DNA of 64,000 nt from Zeus faber (taxonomy: Eukaryota > Chordata > Actinopteri > Zeiformes > Zeidae), in assembly GCA_960531495.1 (NCBI GenBank), contig OY482848.1, positions 16,701,897 to 16,765,896 on the forward strand. Reading direction: 5' to 3'. The notes beneath the pieces were generated by a model. The model was given only the letters and a program-made list of their open reading frames with translations. It was not told where the DNA came from and searched no databases. The position numbers and the translations under genes were made by a program. Shown piece after piece: positions 1 through 14,800 of this stretch (the first letter of the stretch is position 1; each line of letters opens with the position of its first letter).

Positions 1-679
1 AAAGCTGATCGGAAAGCTTCACCGTAGTCCAATCACGTTTGTCGATATAGAACTAAGCCCCGCTCCCATCCTCGTGGACAGGGCCGCTTGTGAACAGAGT
101 AATCACAGTAGAGCGGAGACGGAGCTGCAGCATCCAGAACTCTGAGGAGAAACCGAAAGATGATGTACCGTTGGGACACATACATCCATAGTTTGACGTT
201 TTTTGGGGATATTTAAGTTCCGTCCCAAAGCAGACGGTAAATATTCATTGTGTAAAATATGTTGACGGGACGTTCCGACAAAGACAGATGACGCCAAAAC
301 TTTATTATTTATTTAGACCAACTTGCCATATATATATTTTTTTGATTTGATCAAAATTTGAATTGAGTGAAATGTTTATTAAAGCGGCTGCACTTGTTAC
401 TTATTGTTCACGAACGGAAATTATATGATTTCAAGTTGTAATATTCATAATTTATTTGATATTTATTCATTTTTAAAATGCCATTAACTGACGGGACGTA
501 TTTTATTTTGAATATTCAATAAAAGAGATTATACATCTTCATGCCTTGATGATGTCATTCTCTATATAGCCTGCTTATCAATTGTTTTTAAACTCAATAA
601 ACCCAGATTATATTTGACGGGAATCTCGCCCATTTGCACAAATTGAAACCGGCACCAATTTTTTCTAACGAAAACTCTG
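1..679 (-). mobile_element. hAT-like non-autonomous element, copy 1 (cut by window edge)
   Basis: From about position 130 to 679 this matches, in reverse orientation, the element at 32,737-33,452. Shared blocks include the TAAATATTCATTGTGTAAAA region, the ATGATGTCATTCTCTATATA region and the terminal CAATTTTTTCTAACG followed by AAAACTCTG at 679. The other end is not recognisable: positions 1-130 do not match copy 2, so the element is either rearranged or runs past the window start. Both copies contain a small open frame (103-297 minus here) sharing residues such as HILHNEYLPSALG. It has no known homology that I recognise and may only reflect repeat identity. Confidence 0.6.
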
Positions 680-2447
680 GGATAGATCATAGATCATTAC
701 GACATTTGCCCATCTGCTATCGCGCTGCGAATACATAAGGTGAGGCTTCAAATGGCGACAGATAGCGTCAGTACAACTTAATTTGCCTTTTACTACCAGC
801 GTTCCCCTCTGGCAAAAATAATATCCCTTTTTTTCACAATAAAAGCGAGTAGATCCTGTGTAGGGTTTCCCCCAAATGTTGGTGGACGGGAATAGTCTTA
901 GTCGACCAAGTTTTTCACTGGTTGGTTCGCTGGCCCAATCGAATTTTAAATGCCCCGACGGCAGCGGTGTGCCTAAGCCCCGGGGGACTGGGGACTGGGA
1001 AGGCGCAGCAAGTAACAAGTGTTCATCGACCTTATAGAGTCAGCAGCCTGGGAAGCGACGAAGTTGGGCGGATAGGCGGCGCGGGCCCTGGGAAATGCGC
1101 CTGACAAAGGGTCCCAAACAAGGGGACGCGGATAATTTTGTTATGTGTAGCATGAAAAAAGTTGGACAAGCGTGCTCAGGGGCACGATTCAATAGATTAA
1201 TTTTCGTGACTATAAACATTTAAAGTGTGGGCCCAGGTTGACTACTTTTTAGGTGTGGGCCGATTACATGATTGTCGTAATCGGAAAATGTACCCCAATA
1301 GTCGTGATCGGATGGCCAGAATCGGAAAAACCGTAACCCAATCCTCCCCATAATTAGAACTAGGGGGACAAGGGAGAGTTCTGTGACTTTCAGTGAGAGT
1401 GGCTTCATGCTAGAGGTCTACGCGGGTCCCAAAACTCAGACCCAAACCATATTGGAGCTCGCAAATTCATCCTGACATCCGATTGGAAACGCCCTCTCTA
1501 GGCTACTACAATACCAAAACCAATATTTTCCAGAGATCGTTCAGAACTGGTATTTTCTGCATCCGAAGAGATCCGGATTTTCCCCCTTGTAATCTGATAG
1601 GTTGATCACATAGCCTATACATAGCTCCTGTCTGATCCCTAATGACACACAGACCTGGGACCTGAGGCAATAGGATGAAAACGCGAATCCAATTGGCCAT
1701 AATAAAAAATGGACCCGAAACACGTACATGTCCGTCGTACAAGCCTCAGGTGGACTCCTGAAGACCTTTCACATCACACCACTGCTCTGGATCTTCTCTG
1801 AACTGAACAGAATGAAGCTTCAACTGAACTAAACTTATCTTAACACAACTGAAGAGGATCTGAACAAACTAAATTGGATTGACGGTCTAACTTGAAAAAG
1901 TGGAGTGGAAGAGGGAGCCGTGCTGCAACCAGCGGCATCCTACTTATCCAGTCTGGTCACACCTTCCCGCAAATTATGCTGCTTATTATCCCTGAGCGCA
2001 CTATCGCAGCCCTAAATCACACTGAGTTATGGGAATGCAGCCTGCCCGGGCGTGCGACAGCCGCAGAGAACATCATCTTGTGCTCTCTCTCTCTCCTCTG
2101 CTTTCTCTTTTTGTGAGACTATATTTCTTTCTTTTCGGCATCCCCACATGATTGTCTTCATCTTCCAAATTCTGTTTTCTGTTTCTCTCCCTACAGTCGT
2201 ATTTCTCCATATCATTTGGACTGAAATTACTGCGCCCCGTATTCTATGTGCGATAGCTCTCCTTTTCTCTTCTTTTTTTGACATTAACCATGTTCATCCT
2301 CATCAAGCAACATCTTTTATTTTGTCCGTAGATCCATTTGGCGCTGAAAGATGACAGCACTTCAGCTCAGACAGAAACTTCAAATGTCTACGCAAGTCTG
2401 TTTTAACACACGTACAAATATGAGAAAAACTATATGGAAATAATTTG
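680..2447. other. Intergenic stretch, no gene recognised
   Basis: No exon with splice sites and no recognisable protein motif was seen on either strand. The sequence is of mixed composition, with a pyrimidine-rich part around 2,080-2,280. The short open frames look random. Confidence 0.5.
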
Positions 2448-2944
2448 CAGTGTTGGGCAGTAACGTGCTAATAGCTTTACTAGTAACGCGTTACAGTAAT
2501 AATATTACTTTTCCCAGTAAGGAGTAATGTAACAAATTACTAATAAAATTTCAGCAATAATATTAGTTACCCCCAAAAAAATAACTTCACTTTTGTTGAT
2601 TCATTTTCGTAATAGTCGCGCCGCATTTAATTTATATTCGTGATCAGAGAAATCATTGTTAAAATTTAGTCTCATTTGGTATATCTGCTGTACGTCATGG
2701 CAAATACATCCAGCTTTATAAGGTTAGGGTGACGACCGAGCAGATCACATTTTAGTACATGTAGAAGACCCAGGTAGCGTCAGTAGTTGAAGCCTGCGCT
2801 TACCAGCGCTTACCCTGACCAGAGGCACACATGCAATTACCAATTTTGCGGGTTGTCATGGAAAAGTAATGAGTATTGTAACAAATTGCTGTTGTGAGGG
2901 AGAACTAAGTAAAGTAATTGTGGCAGGAGATAAAGCAGAGATGT

Positions 2945-3170
2945 TGCAAACACACCAGTTTATTGTAGAGAGTGGCAAGATGTAACAAGCCGGGAGCAGA
3001 TAGAAACTTTCCCTGTGTGGGGGGATTGGTGATTTACCTGTTGCTTGTTGATTGCTCTGACACGCAACAGCCATTCAGCCACGCTGATCCCGGACACAAT
3101 TACCCGGACCCAAGAGAGGTGTGGCTGCTTAAACCACACCACCGCCACACCACATACCCCCAACACCAAA
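2945..3170 (+). repeat. Internal direct repeat, copy A
   Basis: This matches 3,535-3,765. Shared blocks include CCAGTTTATTGT, GGAGCAGAT.GAAACTTT, TGTGTGGGGGGAT, GGTGATTTACCTGT, GTTGATTGCTCTGACA and GGTGTGGCTGCTTAA. Copy B carries an extra stretch around 3,604-3,625. A third, partial relative lies at 26,865-26,960. Confidence 0.75.
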
Positions 3171-3534
3171 CTCAACAAACACTAACTCAAAAAGCGGACT
3201 CTGACTCAAGGTTGCCATACCTAAACATAAAAACAGTCCCCTTTCTAGGAGACCTGGAAACCCGTAACAGCACAGTCCATGAGCAACCCCCCCCCCAGGG
3301 TGTCAAAACAGACTATCCCTTCCAGAGTGTGGGGCCTCGCGCTGCTGTGCTGGCTGGTAGAGGTGTAGCCGGGCTTGGCTGTTGCGGAAGCTGCTTGAAG
3401 GGGTGGCCTGGCTACTTGGCTGCTGGATGGTACCGGCAGTGGCTGCTGGGCGGAGCAGCTATCTGCAGGCACCTATCTTACATGCCACCGAGTGCCGATT
3501 TCCGAGCCCTCTGACAGAGACACGGACGGAGATG

Positions 3535-3765
3535 TTGAAAACAGACCAGTTTATTGTCGAACGTGGCAAGGTGAAACAGGCCAGGAGCAGATGGAAACTT
3601 TTCGTGACAGAGACTCTTGCCGTGTGTGGGGGGATGGGTGATTTACCTGTGGTTTGTTGATTGCTCTGACAAGCAGCGGGCGTAGGGCCACCCTGATCCC
3701 GGACCCAATTACGTAGACCCAAGATGGGTGTGGCTGCTTAACCACAACACCCACATACCACAATA
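3535..3765 (+). repeat. Internal direct repeat, copy B
   Basis: This is the second copy of the unit at 2,945-3,170, in the same orientation and ~365 bp further on. Both lie inside the hAT-like element, so the pair arose by internal duplication or nested insertion before or after the element landed here. Confidence 0.75.
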
Positions 3766-4883
3766 ATAATATTACTACTTCGAAAAGAGTAACATGTAAC
3801 AAGTAATAAATAACATTTTTGAGTGACGAGCCCAACAGTCATTTGGCTTCATTTTAAAGATTAAGAACAAATGTGTAACACTGTCCCAGGAAAAACCCTC
3901 AGACAAACTGAAGGCCTTTTTCAAGTGTTTTTTATGCTTTAATACCTGGATTCCTGTGACCCAAATATGCATCCGTCTCTTAATAAGGGTTGGCAAATCC
4001 TTCTCTAACAACTTAGGGGCAAATTGGCAAAAACACTGTCTGACAGTTTGAAACACAAATGGGCAAAAGAGATTCAATTACAGAATCCCAAAGGAGGAAA
4101 TCCTCCCCCCCATTTGCATATTCCTGCTGTCTTTAGAAATTTCACTTGCAGAACTGTATCTGTCTGTTCCCCAGCTCTGTGTAGCAGCGGATTCACAACG
4201 AATGCGTGATTAGAGTTCCACAGCATCGCTCCCTAATGACCGGCCATAAACTTAACATCACCAACACCGACTCATCAGCATTGTGTGTAGTTCACTCAGC
4301 GTTTTTAGTCGACTGAATTCTTTAACCCTCCTGCGGCATCCTCAACGATGGGTTTATTAGATTGACTAAAATGGGTTAATATACTGTATACAGTATGTTA
4401 ACACAACAAATACAAATACAACAAATACTAAAGATGTACTCAGTAATACCACCGATCTGTAGTAAGTGATGACTGTCGATCAGTGGTTAAACTAAACGAA
4501 CTAAACTAATAAACTTTAAATTACTTATGATGTGTACGAAGGCTTATGGGCACATTTCAGAAATACAATTTATTTTGTCCTGGTAGGAGAGGGGGTTTGT
4601 GAGTGGGATTATTAAGAGGTTTGAGGTACGTTTTTCCTATTTGCTATCAACAAGCCAACAGTCTGAGGCTTTGAGAGGATTACAGCACTGTGTTGAGATA
4701 TATTTCACAGGAACATGCCTGTGCCGTGAAGGTTTAGTGTTAGAAATATGTCAGACATCGTGTCCTCTCGGTTCTCAGTAGGTCTACCTCCAAGAATCAC
4801 CGACATGTTAGGGAGCGGGCGATCAGATAAACCTACAAGCGACTGTACTATAGACCTTCAATGGACCTAAACAGCAAACCAAG

Positions 4884-5088
4884 AGATAAGATGCGTCACT
4901 TTATTAATCCCCAGGGGAAAGATTAAGGCGTCACAGCAGCAGAGTTGACAGAATATTGCAAATCAAAAAAAGAGAAACATAAAATGAAAATAAATAATAA
5001 TAATAAACCATTTAGCAAATAAATTAACAAATAAATAACAGATAAAATAACAAATGAAAATAAAATAATTACAAAAATGATCATAATA

Positions 5089-5092
<4 letters not shown>
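4884..5092 (-). mobile_element. 3' end of a fish non-LTR retroelement
   Basis: The block CACTTTATTAATCCCCAGGGG followed by GTCACAGCAGCA is a very common teleost repeat. Read on the minus strand it ends in an AATAAAGTG-type tail, as expected for the 3' end of an L2/Rex-like retroelement copied in reverse. Only a short 5'-truncated piece remains. An A/T-rich stretch and then an (AAT)n tract follow on the high-coordinate side. Confidence 0.5.

Positions 5093-5176
<84 letters not shown>
5093..5176. repeat. (AAT)n microsatellite
   Basis: About 28 uninterrupted AAT units directly beside the retroelement fragment. The poly-isoleucine frame across it is not a gene. Confidence 0.95.
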
Positions 5177-5179
<3 letters not shown>

Positions 5180-5844
5180 GGTGTTACCAAGTTTCAGCGG
5201 AGCCATTTGAACAAAGGCTAATTATTACTGCCCTCTGTCTGTCCCTGTTCCTGTGTCCTTGTATGATTATTTGAATACAAAACTAAAGTAAGACAAGGAT
5301 GGCGAACAGATCTCTCAAGTGTCACAGAAGTTTTCACCCAAATCCCTACTTTCAGGGACACATTGGGTAAATATCAGAATATATTTCCCTTTTCAAGTAT
5401 AACTGTCACAGTTCCCAGACAAAGACAAAACTAATATCCTCCATACAAACACATCATTAAGTATTTAAGTATTTATTTGAGTATTTTTGATTACTTCAAT
5501 GCACACATGGGCATTTAAAATCAGCGCACATAAAATGAGCGGATGAGTCTTCTCCGTAAAGCAGAATGTGTGCTCAACGCTACCAAGTTAAAAGCATTTC
5601 CCTGCTGAAGTGTTCTTTAGCAACACGACGGCTCCTTACGAGCTCAGGGGATGAAGCGGACTTACCCGTGGAGGGATTTGAGCGTCGCCTACATTACCAT
5701 AAATACCATTCACTGTTAAGCATCAACAAGCTCTTTTTGAGCTTTTCTGAGTGCATTTTGACCACACATCTCCGGTTGCAAACACACCAAACCCTGTGGA
5801 CGTCACAATCTTTGAGCCTCACAAAGAATCTGTGTGAACAAAAC

Positions 5845-7240
<1,396 letters not shown>

Positions 7241-7525
7241 GTGAGTGTGAGTGTGTGTGTGCTTGCGTGCGTGCGTGTGTTTGCGCAGGCAGCATTTTGA
7301 GTCGGTCAGCTAGATTAGTGCCTCCCTGGCAGTCCCATATGGCATGGTTACTCGAAGGCTCTGCTCATTAACATTCCTGTATCACAGGCCAGCAGGGATG
7401 AACACGCCAAAGCTGAGAGAGTGTGTGTGTGTGTGTGTGCGCTTGTGTGGGTGTGAAGAAAGGCATGATACTCACAGATTATAGGTCATAATAATAATGT
7501 TCTACAGAGGTATTGATAACCTCTC

Positions 7526-7527
<2 letters not shown>

Positions 7528-7591
<64 letters not shown>
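7528..7591. repeat. (CA)n microsatellite
   Basis: About 32 uninterrupted CA units; nothing coding around it. Confidence 0.95.
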
Positions 7592-7592
<1 letters not shown>

Positions 7593-9085
7593 CAGAAGCG
7601 CGTTTCAACTGCATTACACCTAACAGCCAGTAGGGCAATGATTGCGAACATGAGCCAATGACGCCACGTGGGAGTTGTTGTGGATGGTAGGAAGGGAATA
7701 GAGAGAGGGGAGAGATCCCATCCTCAAAATCATTGCGGCACATTCCAAAGAGGTCCGCCATATGTTTGCCGTTTAAGAGGCAGCTGCCCCCATCCAACGT
7801 TTCTGTGGCTCTGTGTTCTGGCGCCAGTGTGATTCCGTACTAATTCCTATTTTGGAGTGTTACGAGAAAGAGGGCTGTGAGAGGCGGAGATCTGAAGGAG
7901 AAAAGAAACGGAGACCGACATGCCATCCAAAAACAGTCTTCTTAGCATGAAAGATAACAAATAGCGAAGAGCAGACAAACAAGGATTAGGAATTGGGAGA
8001 AACTCAATGCAATGCAGTCTGTGAAGGCCACAAAGGGAAAATGTCTGAATGAGTCTTTCATGAAAAATGTGCTCGAATGACAAATCAGACAAGAAGAAAT
8101 CGTTCCCGGCACCTCACCGAGTGCCAAAATCCAGTGGCCAAACATGAATAGTTCTCGCTGCAGGTCTCTAACAACTCTCATCTCCTCCTGCTGTTTCCGT
8201 CATTCCTTCTCAATTCGGCCGGTCTGCTGGTGCGGCGGCGTGGCATCATAACAAACACTGACAGGCCGTATCTGAACACCAATCTAATCTCAGGGAGCGA
8301 TTGACCCGAAGGGTCGCAGCGTGGCCTGCCTCCCATCACAAGGCATTCAGGAGCGGCACACCGCAAAAATCAAGGGCGTGCTCGCCGCCTCGCTTATAGC
8401 GAAGCCGGAGAGAAACACTCTGGCCTTGTTAGCGGGGTCAGATCTTGTGCTAATCGTCTCTGAGGGACCAAGCCGTGGAGAGACACATGAATTGGAAATA
8501 ACGTCGAAGCGCCGACACGCTCAACCCGCGCCGCAGCACAGTAGAGCACACAACCCCCGAACTGCCGAGAAAATTCCAAACACAGAATACAGACGCACAC
8601 AGACACACAGGAACGCACAAACCCAAACAACACTGGGGATCTTTGGGAGCCCCACGGCTGCATTTTAAGTACATGCTTATGAAGATGAAAGTTTACACCA
8701 GTCACTTCGCTAATGTCGCCTTAAAAAAAGAATGTTCCAAAAAAAAAAAAAAAAAAGAATTCCAAACTAAGTTAAAAGACGGATTCTGCACCCCCAACAT
8801 TTTTCAATTTGATTCTATCGGCACCGCTGGAAGTGAAAGCCTCCAAATATAATACCATTAAATCCCCTCGGCTTGGTCGACAGCCAGGTTCCCCTCAGAA
8901 CTTTTCGCTGTGAAAACTCACCAGCAGGAGCCGGGACAAGAGGAAAGTCCATTTTGATATCCAAAATAAGAGCTATTTCTTCACCCAACTTCCCCCATTC
9001 AGTCGATGTTGAATGCTGCAGTGTCGAGTGAAAAATATTCAACTCAGATAAATAAACTGTTTGGGGTGTTATGAGTGCGTATACG

Positions 9086-9262
9086 CAGAGATGCGGACTC
9101 TTGAGTCACTGTGAGTTGGACTCCAGTCGACGCGGCTCGGCTCACTGTTTGAACGACCTGCAACTTGACTTGACGGAAAATAGATGACTTTTGAGACCCG
9201 ACTCGGACCTGGAAGTCAAAGACCGGGGACTTGACTCGAGACACTATGACTCGGACGACTTG
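9086..9262. mobile_element. Fish hAT-like repeat (GACT-rich)
   Basis: Begins CAGAGATGCGGACTC and continues with many GACTTG/GACTCG words, the pattern of an abundant teleost hAT-derived repeat (CAGAGATGGGGACTC consensus from memory). The right end is degenerate, so the boundary is approximate. Confidence 0.45.
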
Positions 9263-9828
9263 TTGGTGTTCACTTTCAGCCACTGAAACCTTGAGCTAAA
9301 ACACCATCGGCAAACAAAAAAGGTATTTTTGGTTGGGCCTGCTAGTCCCCCTCACCTTATGTTGTCGCGGCTCGGTAGCAGACGGACAGATGTTGTAGTA
9401 ATAATTACATGAATGGTGCCATCGTGCGAGATTTCCTTATCACACACAAGTTGGTGTTCACTAAGTTGTAGGTGTAAACAAGGGACCGTGTCACTATCTC
9501 TCAGCAAGGAAACTCTGATTTTTTTTTAGATTTTTTTAAATTTAATATCATCTTTTACATGTTTTTTTTATCGATCAATAAAATCTTTGTGCGTTTGTTT
9601 TTATTAATTTGTTTGGTTATAAGTTTAATGTTCTCAAATATATAAACTTGAATAAAATAGTTTTTCAATTGTATTAAAAAAAACTTGGCACTTTTTGACA
9701 AAAGATCTGTCAAAACATCAGTCATCGGTGGGCTAGGACTCAGTGAAATTGTAAAGTAAAACAATAATCTGGCCAAAAATCGGTCAGGGTTTAAAAATAT
9801 CTCGGCTAAATATTCTTTTTTCTCTCGT

Positions 9829-9862
9829 CTTACGATGTATATCGTGATATCGCACAGCCCTT
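9829..9862. repeat. End of a dispersed repeat (ATCGTGATATCGCACAGCCC)
   Basis: The word ATCGTGATATCGCACAGCCC is a common terminus of a dispersed fish DNA repeat. The opposite end was not found, so this is a fragment in an AT-rich stretch. Confidence 0.4.
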
Positions 9863-11258
9863 ATATTAATTCTGAAATATTAAAATGCTCAACGTTGTCA
9901 ATGTTCACATGACAAGTGTCAGTGTACGGTTACCCGGTATACGGATGTGTCTGAAACAGTGGCTGTGGAAGAGGAGAAAAACACACCCCGTGGCGCCATG
10001 ACAGCAGTAAGGGATGGTTGTTAGACGCCTAGATGACTCATACGGAATCTGTGGCACCGAGCCACATTACGGGGGCCAATGGGGAAGGAGATTCCCGCTT
10101 GATAACTCATGTCGGCAATGGTTGTCACAGCTTGGTAGCCAACTGAGACAATTGGAGCTGGTTTATGGACTTTTATTATTATCACTGCATGACTTTCTCT
10201 CCTTGAAGCGTAGGCACCAGTCCGGCAACTTTTGTCCACAATGTGGAATGAAGGTGGAACAAAGGAATGAATATCAACAAAAAGCCAAATCATAGGGGGC
10301 TGGAACTTTGGATAATAGTATCTCAAACCTCTTTTGTCTTGCACATTATGCTTTCTTCCTATTGACATCAAAACTCTCCCAGCTTTGACTGTAAACTGTT
10401 ACCACTTACAAAGCATTTCAATACAATTTATTTTAATCCTGCATAACAATCGGAGAGATATTTTGGCCATAAACCGAAAGTATTGTGTGTAAATCTCAGG
10501 ACCTTTGTGAATCAGCCAATAATTTATTTGAATCTGGATGTGTGGTTCTATTTCCCCATTCCCTGCTCTAAAAATACCCCCAAAAAACGACAATTGAAAT
10601 CTTAAATCAGAGCACACTCGATTCATGATTGATTACAGTTGTGGGGAAATGTCAAATTAAACTAAAAGGTCAGTGCTCCATGATGAGAACTGAAGTGATT
10701 TGAAAATTAAACAGTGGCTCATGGACTGACAATGAGAGAGACCCCCAGAGACTTCATACATCTGAAACAATACACGAGGAAATTACACCTTTCTGAAGCA
10801 TATGGCAATTAATATCACCCTGAAATGAAGTGACAGAACCTGAAGAACTTCGACTACAAGGGACACGGATTGTAAGAGCGGCCTCTCTGGAAAGTACCGT
10901 TTCAATAGGTGTTGGACAAGCAGGCGTAGTGGCAATTCAAACAAGAAGTGACATGAAAAACAGGCAGAGAGCAGGAAGAGTGGAACGAGAAGAGAAGCAA
11001 AATGAAGGAATGAGAGGCACTCCTGCATTGGAGCACATTTTATCTTTTTATAGGGAATAGAAAAGGGACCCCTCCTTTTGTGGCACAGTGTTGCCCCTGG
11101 CTGTGCCTGTGTGGGTCTGTGGGAACAGACCTCTTAGTGGCACACCCTGAATAGGGGGCCCCATCCCCCTCGGCGCTGCCCGAGTGGCCCTGCCAGCACT
11201 CGGGCTTTGTCCCTCCGCTCCACCCTCCACTCCCTCATCTTGTTATCTTTTAGCTCAT

Positions 11259-11278
11259 CCCCCCCCCCCCCCCCCCCC
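11259..11278. repeat. Poly-C run (20 C)
   Basis: An uninterrupted run of 20 C in a pyrimidine-rich segment; the minus strand is G20. Length may be unreliable. Confidence 0.9.
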
Positions 11279-11872
11279 TGCCACCCGCTCCACCCATCCC
11301 TCGCTTTCTCTCACCTTTGTTTCACCCCTTCTCCGTTCCTCGGTCCAATATTGTCTTCTCTCTTTTTTGGGGGGCAGGGGCCTCTCGTACAACAGGAGTG
11401 GACCGTGGCTTGACAGGACAAGGGGTAGCAGACGAGGGGAGCCCTTGTCTGTAAGAACTGCTGTAATAATTAGTCACCTCTTCAGCCCCTCTCCAGAATG
11501 GGTGCCCCAGAGGGCTTGGATCTGTGTTGTAGAGGGCCGTGCCCAGACCGGCCCCCCCCACACACACACAACCTCCTACTGGGATCAGTGCTCTGGGCTG
11601 GGGTGGGCCAGACGGGCCAGACTCAGGCCAAGTCTATTATGTGTGGTAATTTGTGTCGCTAATGACGGTGGGTTTATCCTTACCTATAGAGATGTGAAAG
11701 CTTAGGTTTGGCCAACATTCCACTCTATTCTTGGGAGGGGGCAATAGACAACGGGTGGAGGGTGGGTGGAGGGTGAGAGGAATTACAATATTACATGCAT
11801 TGACACATCAATTGACAATAGATCCTACCTCTCAGGACGACGAGGGGTCTGGAAGTAATGTTTTTATGTGGT

Positions 11873-11981
<109 letters not shown>

Positions 11982-14339
11982 CAGAGAGGATAATCAAGTG
12001 ATTTGCATTTGGTATTCAAATGACCAGTGTACTGTATGAAACACTGTAGGAAATACAGTTGCTGCGCTATTCACTGCATTCACCAAGTCGCTGCGAGTGC
12101 CGTTTTTCAAGGGATTGTTGATGCTTTATTCTAATGATTTGAAAAGTAATTTGGAGGCCATAATGAAACAAAAAACAAAAAGGGTCTAAAATTTTCATTC
12201 CATCCAACCATAGCTGATATGATTTCAATTCATCAGAGATTCATTTTTCACAAAATAAATCACGAACAAGCCAGAGGGTCCTTGATGAATAAATTAACGA
12301 GTGAATGAAAACAGCCGCATAGCGCCAACTAATGTGTGAGATCTTGTATTATTAAAGAGAAAGGGGGCGTTATAAAGCCTAGCATGAAATGAAGCTGAGG
12401 GAACATTCAGGGAACAAATGCAAATTAGGTCAAATGTGTAGTGACATATTTTGAATGTGCTGCGATTCAGGCCTCAATTCCCCTCTCATTACACCCGACT
12501 GTCCTTTGCACTGGACTGTGCTGAGACAACACGTTGTGCAGCGCATCAATTCACATGTTAATTCTTATCGCTCCCTTACGTAGTATAACCATCCTTCGCT
12601 TATTTGTTTGTTTGTTCAAACTGAAGCGAAGACAGAACTCCTTACTGCATGAGTATGGAGGTGATGGAATCTTCATTCACACATTGGTTCAGTTTCCTAA
12701 GGCATCATCCCTTTGTAATCATTGCACGTGCTATGCAAATCATACCAACATGGGTCCCTGTCGATCGTCCCCTTTCTTGATTCAATGGAAGGTTTTCACA
12801 AGCTACAGGTAGCTTTCATATATAAGTCCAGGGGCATTAATAATGACTGTAATCCCTGTATAATTACTTCGACCTTAGTTTCTGGAGAACCAGCTCCCTA
12901 TGATCCTGCTGAAATATGCATGAGAGACATGGCCCTATACGACATGACCCATGCATAATCTATGAGATGCCATGTTTTAACAGGGATAACGACAGTCGGG
13001 GTCTCTTCACCATAGACATTTGATGGTGGTGCTAAACTCGGTGGTATATGCTTCTGGACAGCAAATGCTAAATTACACAACAGCCCCCGCACAAAGTTCT
13101 CTATGGGCTTCTTCTGGGCTGCATTCTGGCAGAATCACTGTCCATGTTAACAAATTAAGCATAATAATCAGTGGCTGTACATTAAAAATTAAAAAACACA
13201 GGCAGCGTAACCACAGCAGCTGCGCATGGAATTTTTTTTTTTTTTTATCTCATCCTGACAGATGCAACGTGCATGCGACAGCCTTAATGTTGTGGTTTGA
13301 TTGAGCAATTTGAAAAACTTGGTTTCTTACTTCCTACCTATTTATCACCAAAAGCTGTGCACACTACACATTACACGGAGGGAATGCCGGAAAATAATAT
13401 TTTGAATGTCATCTCATTTTAGGTAGCCTGATCCATTCAAAAGACAGTTCTTCTAAAATAAACGTTATTATTCGATCCCACTTTAAAAAAAGACAGAGCT
13501 TATAAAGTGCTTTACAACGTTTACATTACAAATGGAACATTTTATAACATAGCATAAATAAAATTGTGTGGAAGACTATGATCAAAAATGTAGAAAGAGG
13601 AAAAAAATGCTATCATGGTAACCAAGAAGTAGGGTGTATATTTGTCTCTGTGTTGGGGCCGGGTAATGGCTTGGTTGTGGAAACAGCAATAGAGCGGAGG
13701 GCTGCTATTACAGGCCTGAGTGGGAAAGATCCACATAGGTGCATGAGGGCTGTGGGAGGGTAAAGGGGGCCAGCCGTGAACAAGGGAATGAACTAGAAAG
13801 GGGAAAGGAAGAGACGGAAGTCTGACTCAGAGAAATGCAGCCAGGGACTGAAGTACCCCGAGCAGCTGTGGCTGACTCTGCGCTCAGCAAGCCTCTGACA
13901 ACAGGGAGGCACAAATCACTGCAACAGAACGAATGGGGAGGTGCCAGTGGATTTATCCACTGCTTATCTGTATTCTGGACTGGTTCGATGAGGAGCACCA
14001 GATGTAGTATTCATACGACGGGAGCCACAGCCACAGCTGCCATGATCACAACTTTAGAAAACAATCGCTGCACGGGTTTGTGGCAAACGCTGCTGTAGTC
14101 ATATGGTAGTCGAAAGACTAACAGTCAGTGTAAATATGATTATAAACAGATCAGTTTATAAACACATGCACACACAAATAAAATCCACCAAGAAAATGTG
14201 AGACCAGCTGACGCTTAAAGGGAACTGCTTGGGGACGATACTGCAGCTGAGGGTGTTCCTGTATCCCTTCTAGTGTTGGTCACTTGGCAAATCAGACATT
14301 CCCTGTTGATTGCTTGCGGGGGAAATAAAGAGAGTTTGA

Positions 14340-14800
14340 CTTGGCGCTGTCATCCCCTCACACCCGCCGGTGGATCAGGGTCCTCAGCGACCGCACAGAG
14401 GCTGGCGACAGCACAGCACTCTGCTCTCAGGAGAGTCTCTGGAGGCCTCATCTTTAAGTTTGGCTGCAGAGCCAAAGCCAGCAGCAGCAGGACGCTCTCA
14501 GCGGCCTCGCGGTGAACCAGGATGTTTTCTGGTTTCAGGTCCCTCGAGGACCATGGCGTAGTCTAGCAGCTGGACCACCCCATAACTCCACGAGCAGCAA
14601 ACTTGATGCAGTAAAGCATTCTGTAATGGAATTGGAACACCGTGATTTGAACGTCTTCTCCCACAACTCGATGAGCCTCGGATCCACACGCTTCGACGCA
14701 ACTGTTTGACTTTCTAAACCCAGTTTACACATTTCCATAACCCCCATTTCCAACCGAATCCCCGCTGAACATACATGTCCTCAAATATCCCTCTGTGCCA
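14340..14800 (-). pseudogene. Decayed PIM-like protein kinase pseudogene
   Basis: Reading the minus strand from ~14,800 downwards gives kinase motifs in the correct order but in shifting frames. FEDMYVQ comes first, then a glycine-rich loop GNGGYGNV followed at once by a stop. Next is a beta-3-like LESQTVASKRVDPRLIELW, then GVVQLLDY and MVLEGPE, which resemble PIM-family IIQLLDW and VLERPEP. A catalytic-loop-like RDLKPENILV follows, and then GFGSAAKLKDE in place of DFG. The MVLEGPE and RDLKPE readings overlap in different frames, so the ~45 residues normally between them are missing. At least three frameshifts, a stop in the loop and the lost segment make it non-functional. All motifs lie within ~460 bp without introns, which suggests a processed or highly truncated copy. 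PIM-like kinases are greatly expanded in fish. The subfamily is inferred by eye. Confidence 0.6.

Larger units (their letters stand above)
2448..3838. mobile_element. hAT-like non-autonomous element with paired internal repeats
   Basis: The left end reads CAGTGTTGGGCAGTAACG and the right end (3,831 on) reads CCCAACAG, an imperfect inverted copy. The CAGTGTTGGG-AGTAACGCG terminus is a very common fish hAT-type end. The flanks are TAATTTG on the left (2,441-2,447) and TCATTTG on the right (3,839-3,845), a likely target duplication with one mismatch. The element is about 1.39 kb and has no transposase frame. Internally it carries two direct copies of a ~230 bp unit (listed separately). The family name is inferred from the ends. 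Confidence 0.65.
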
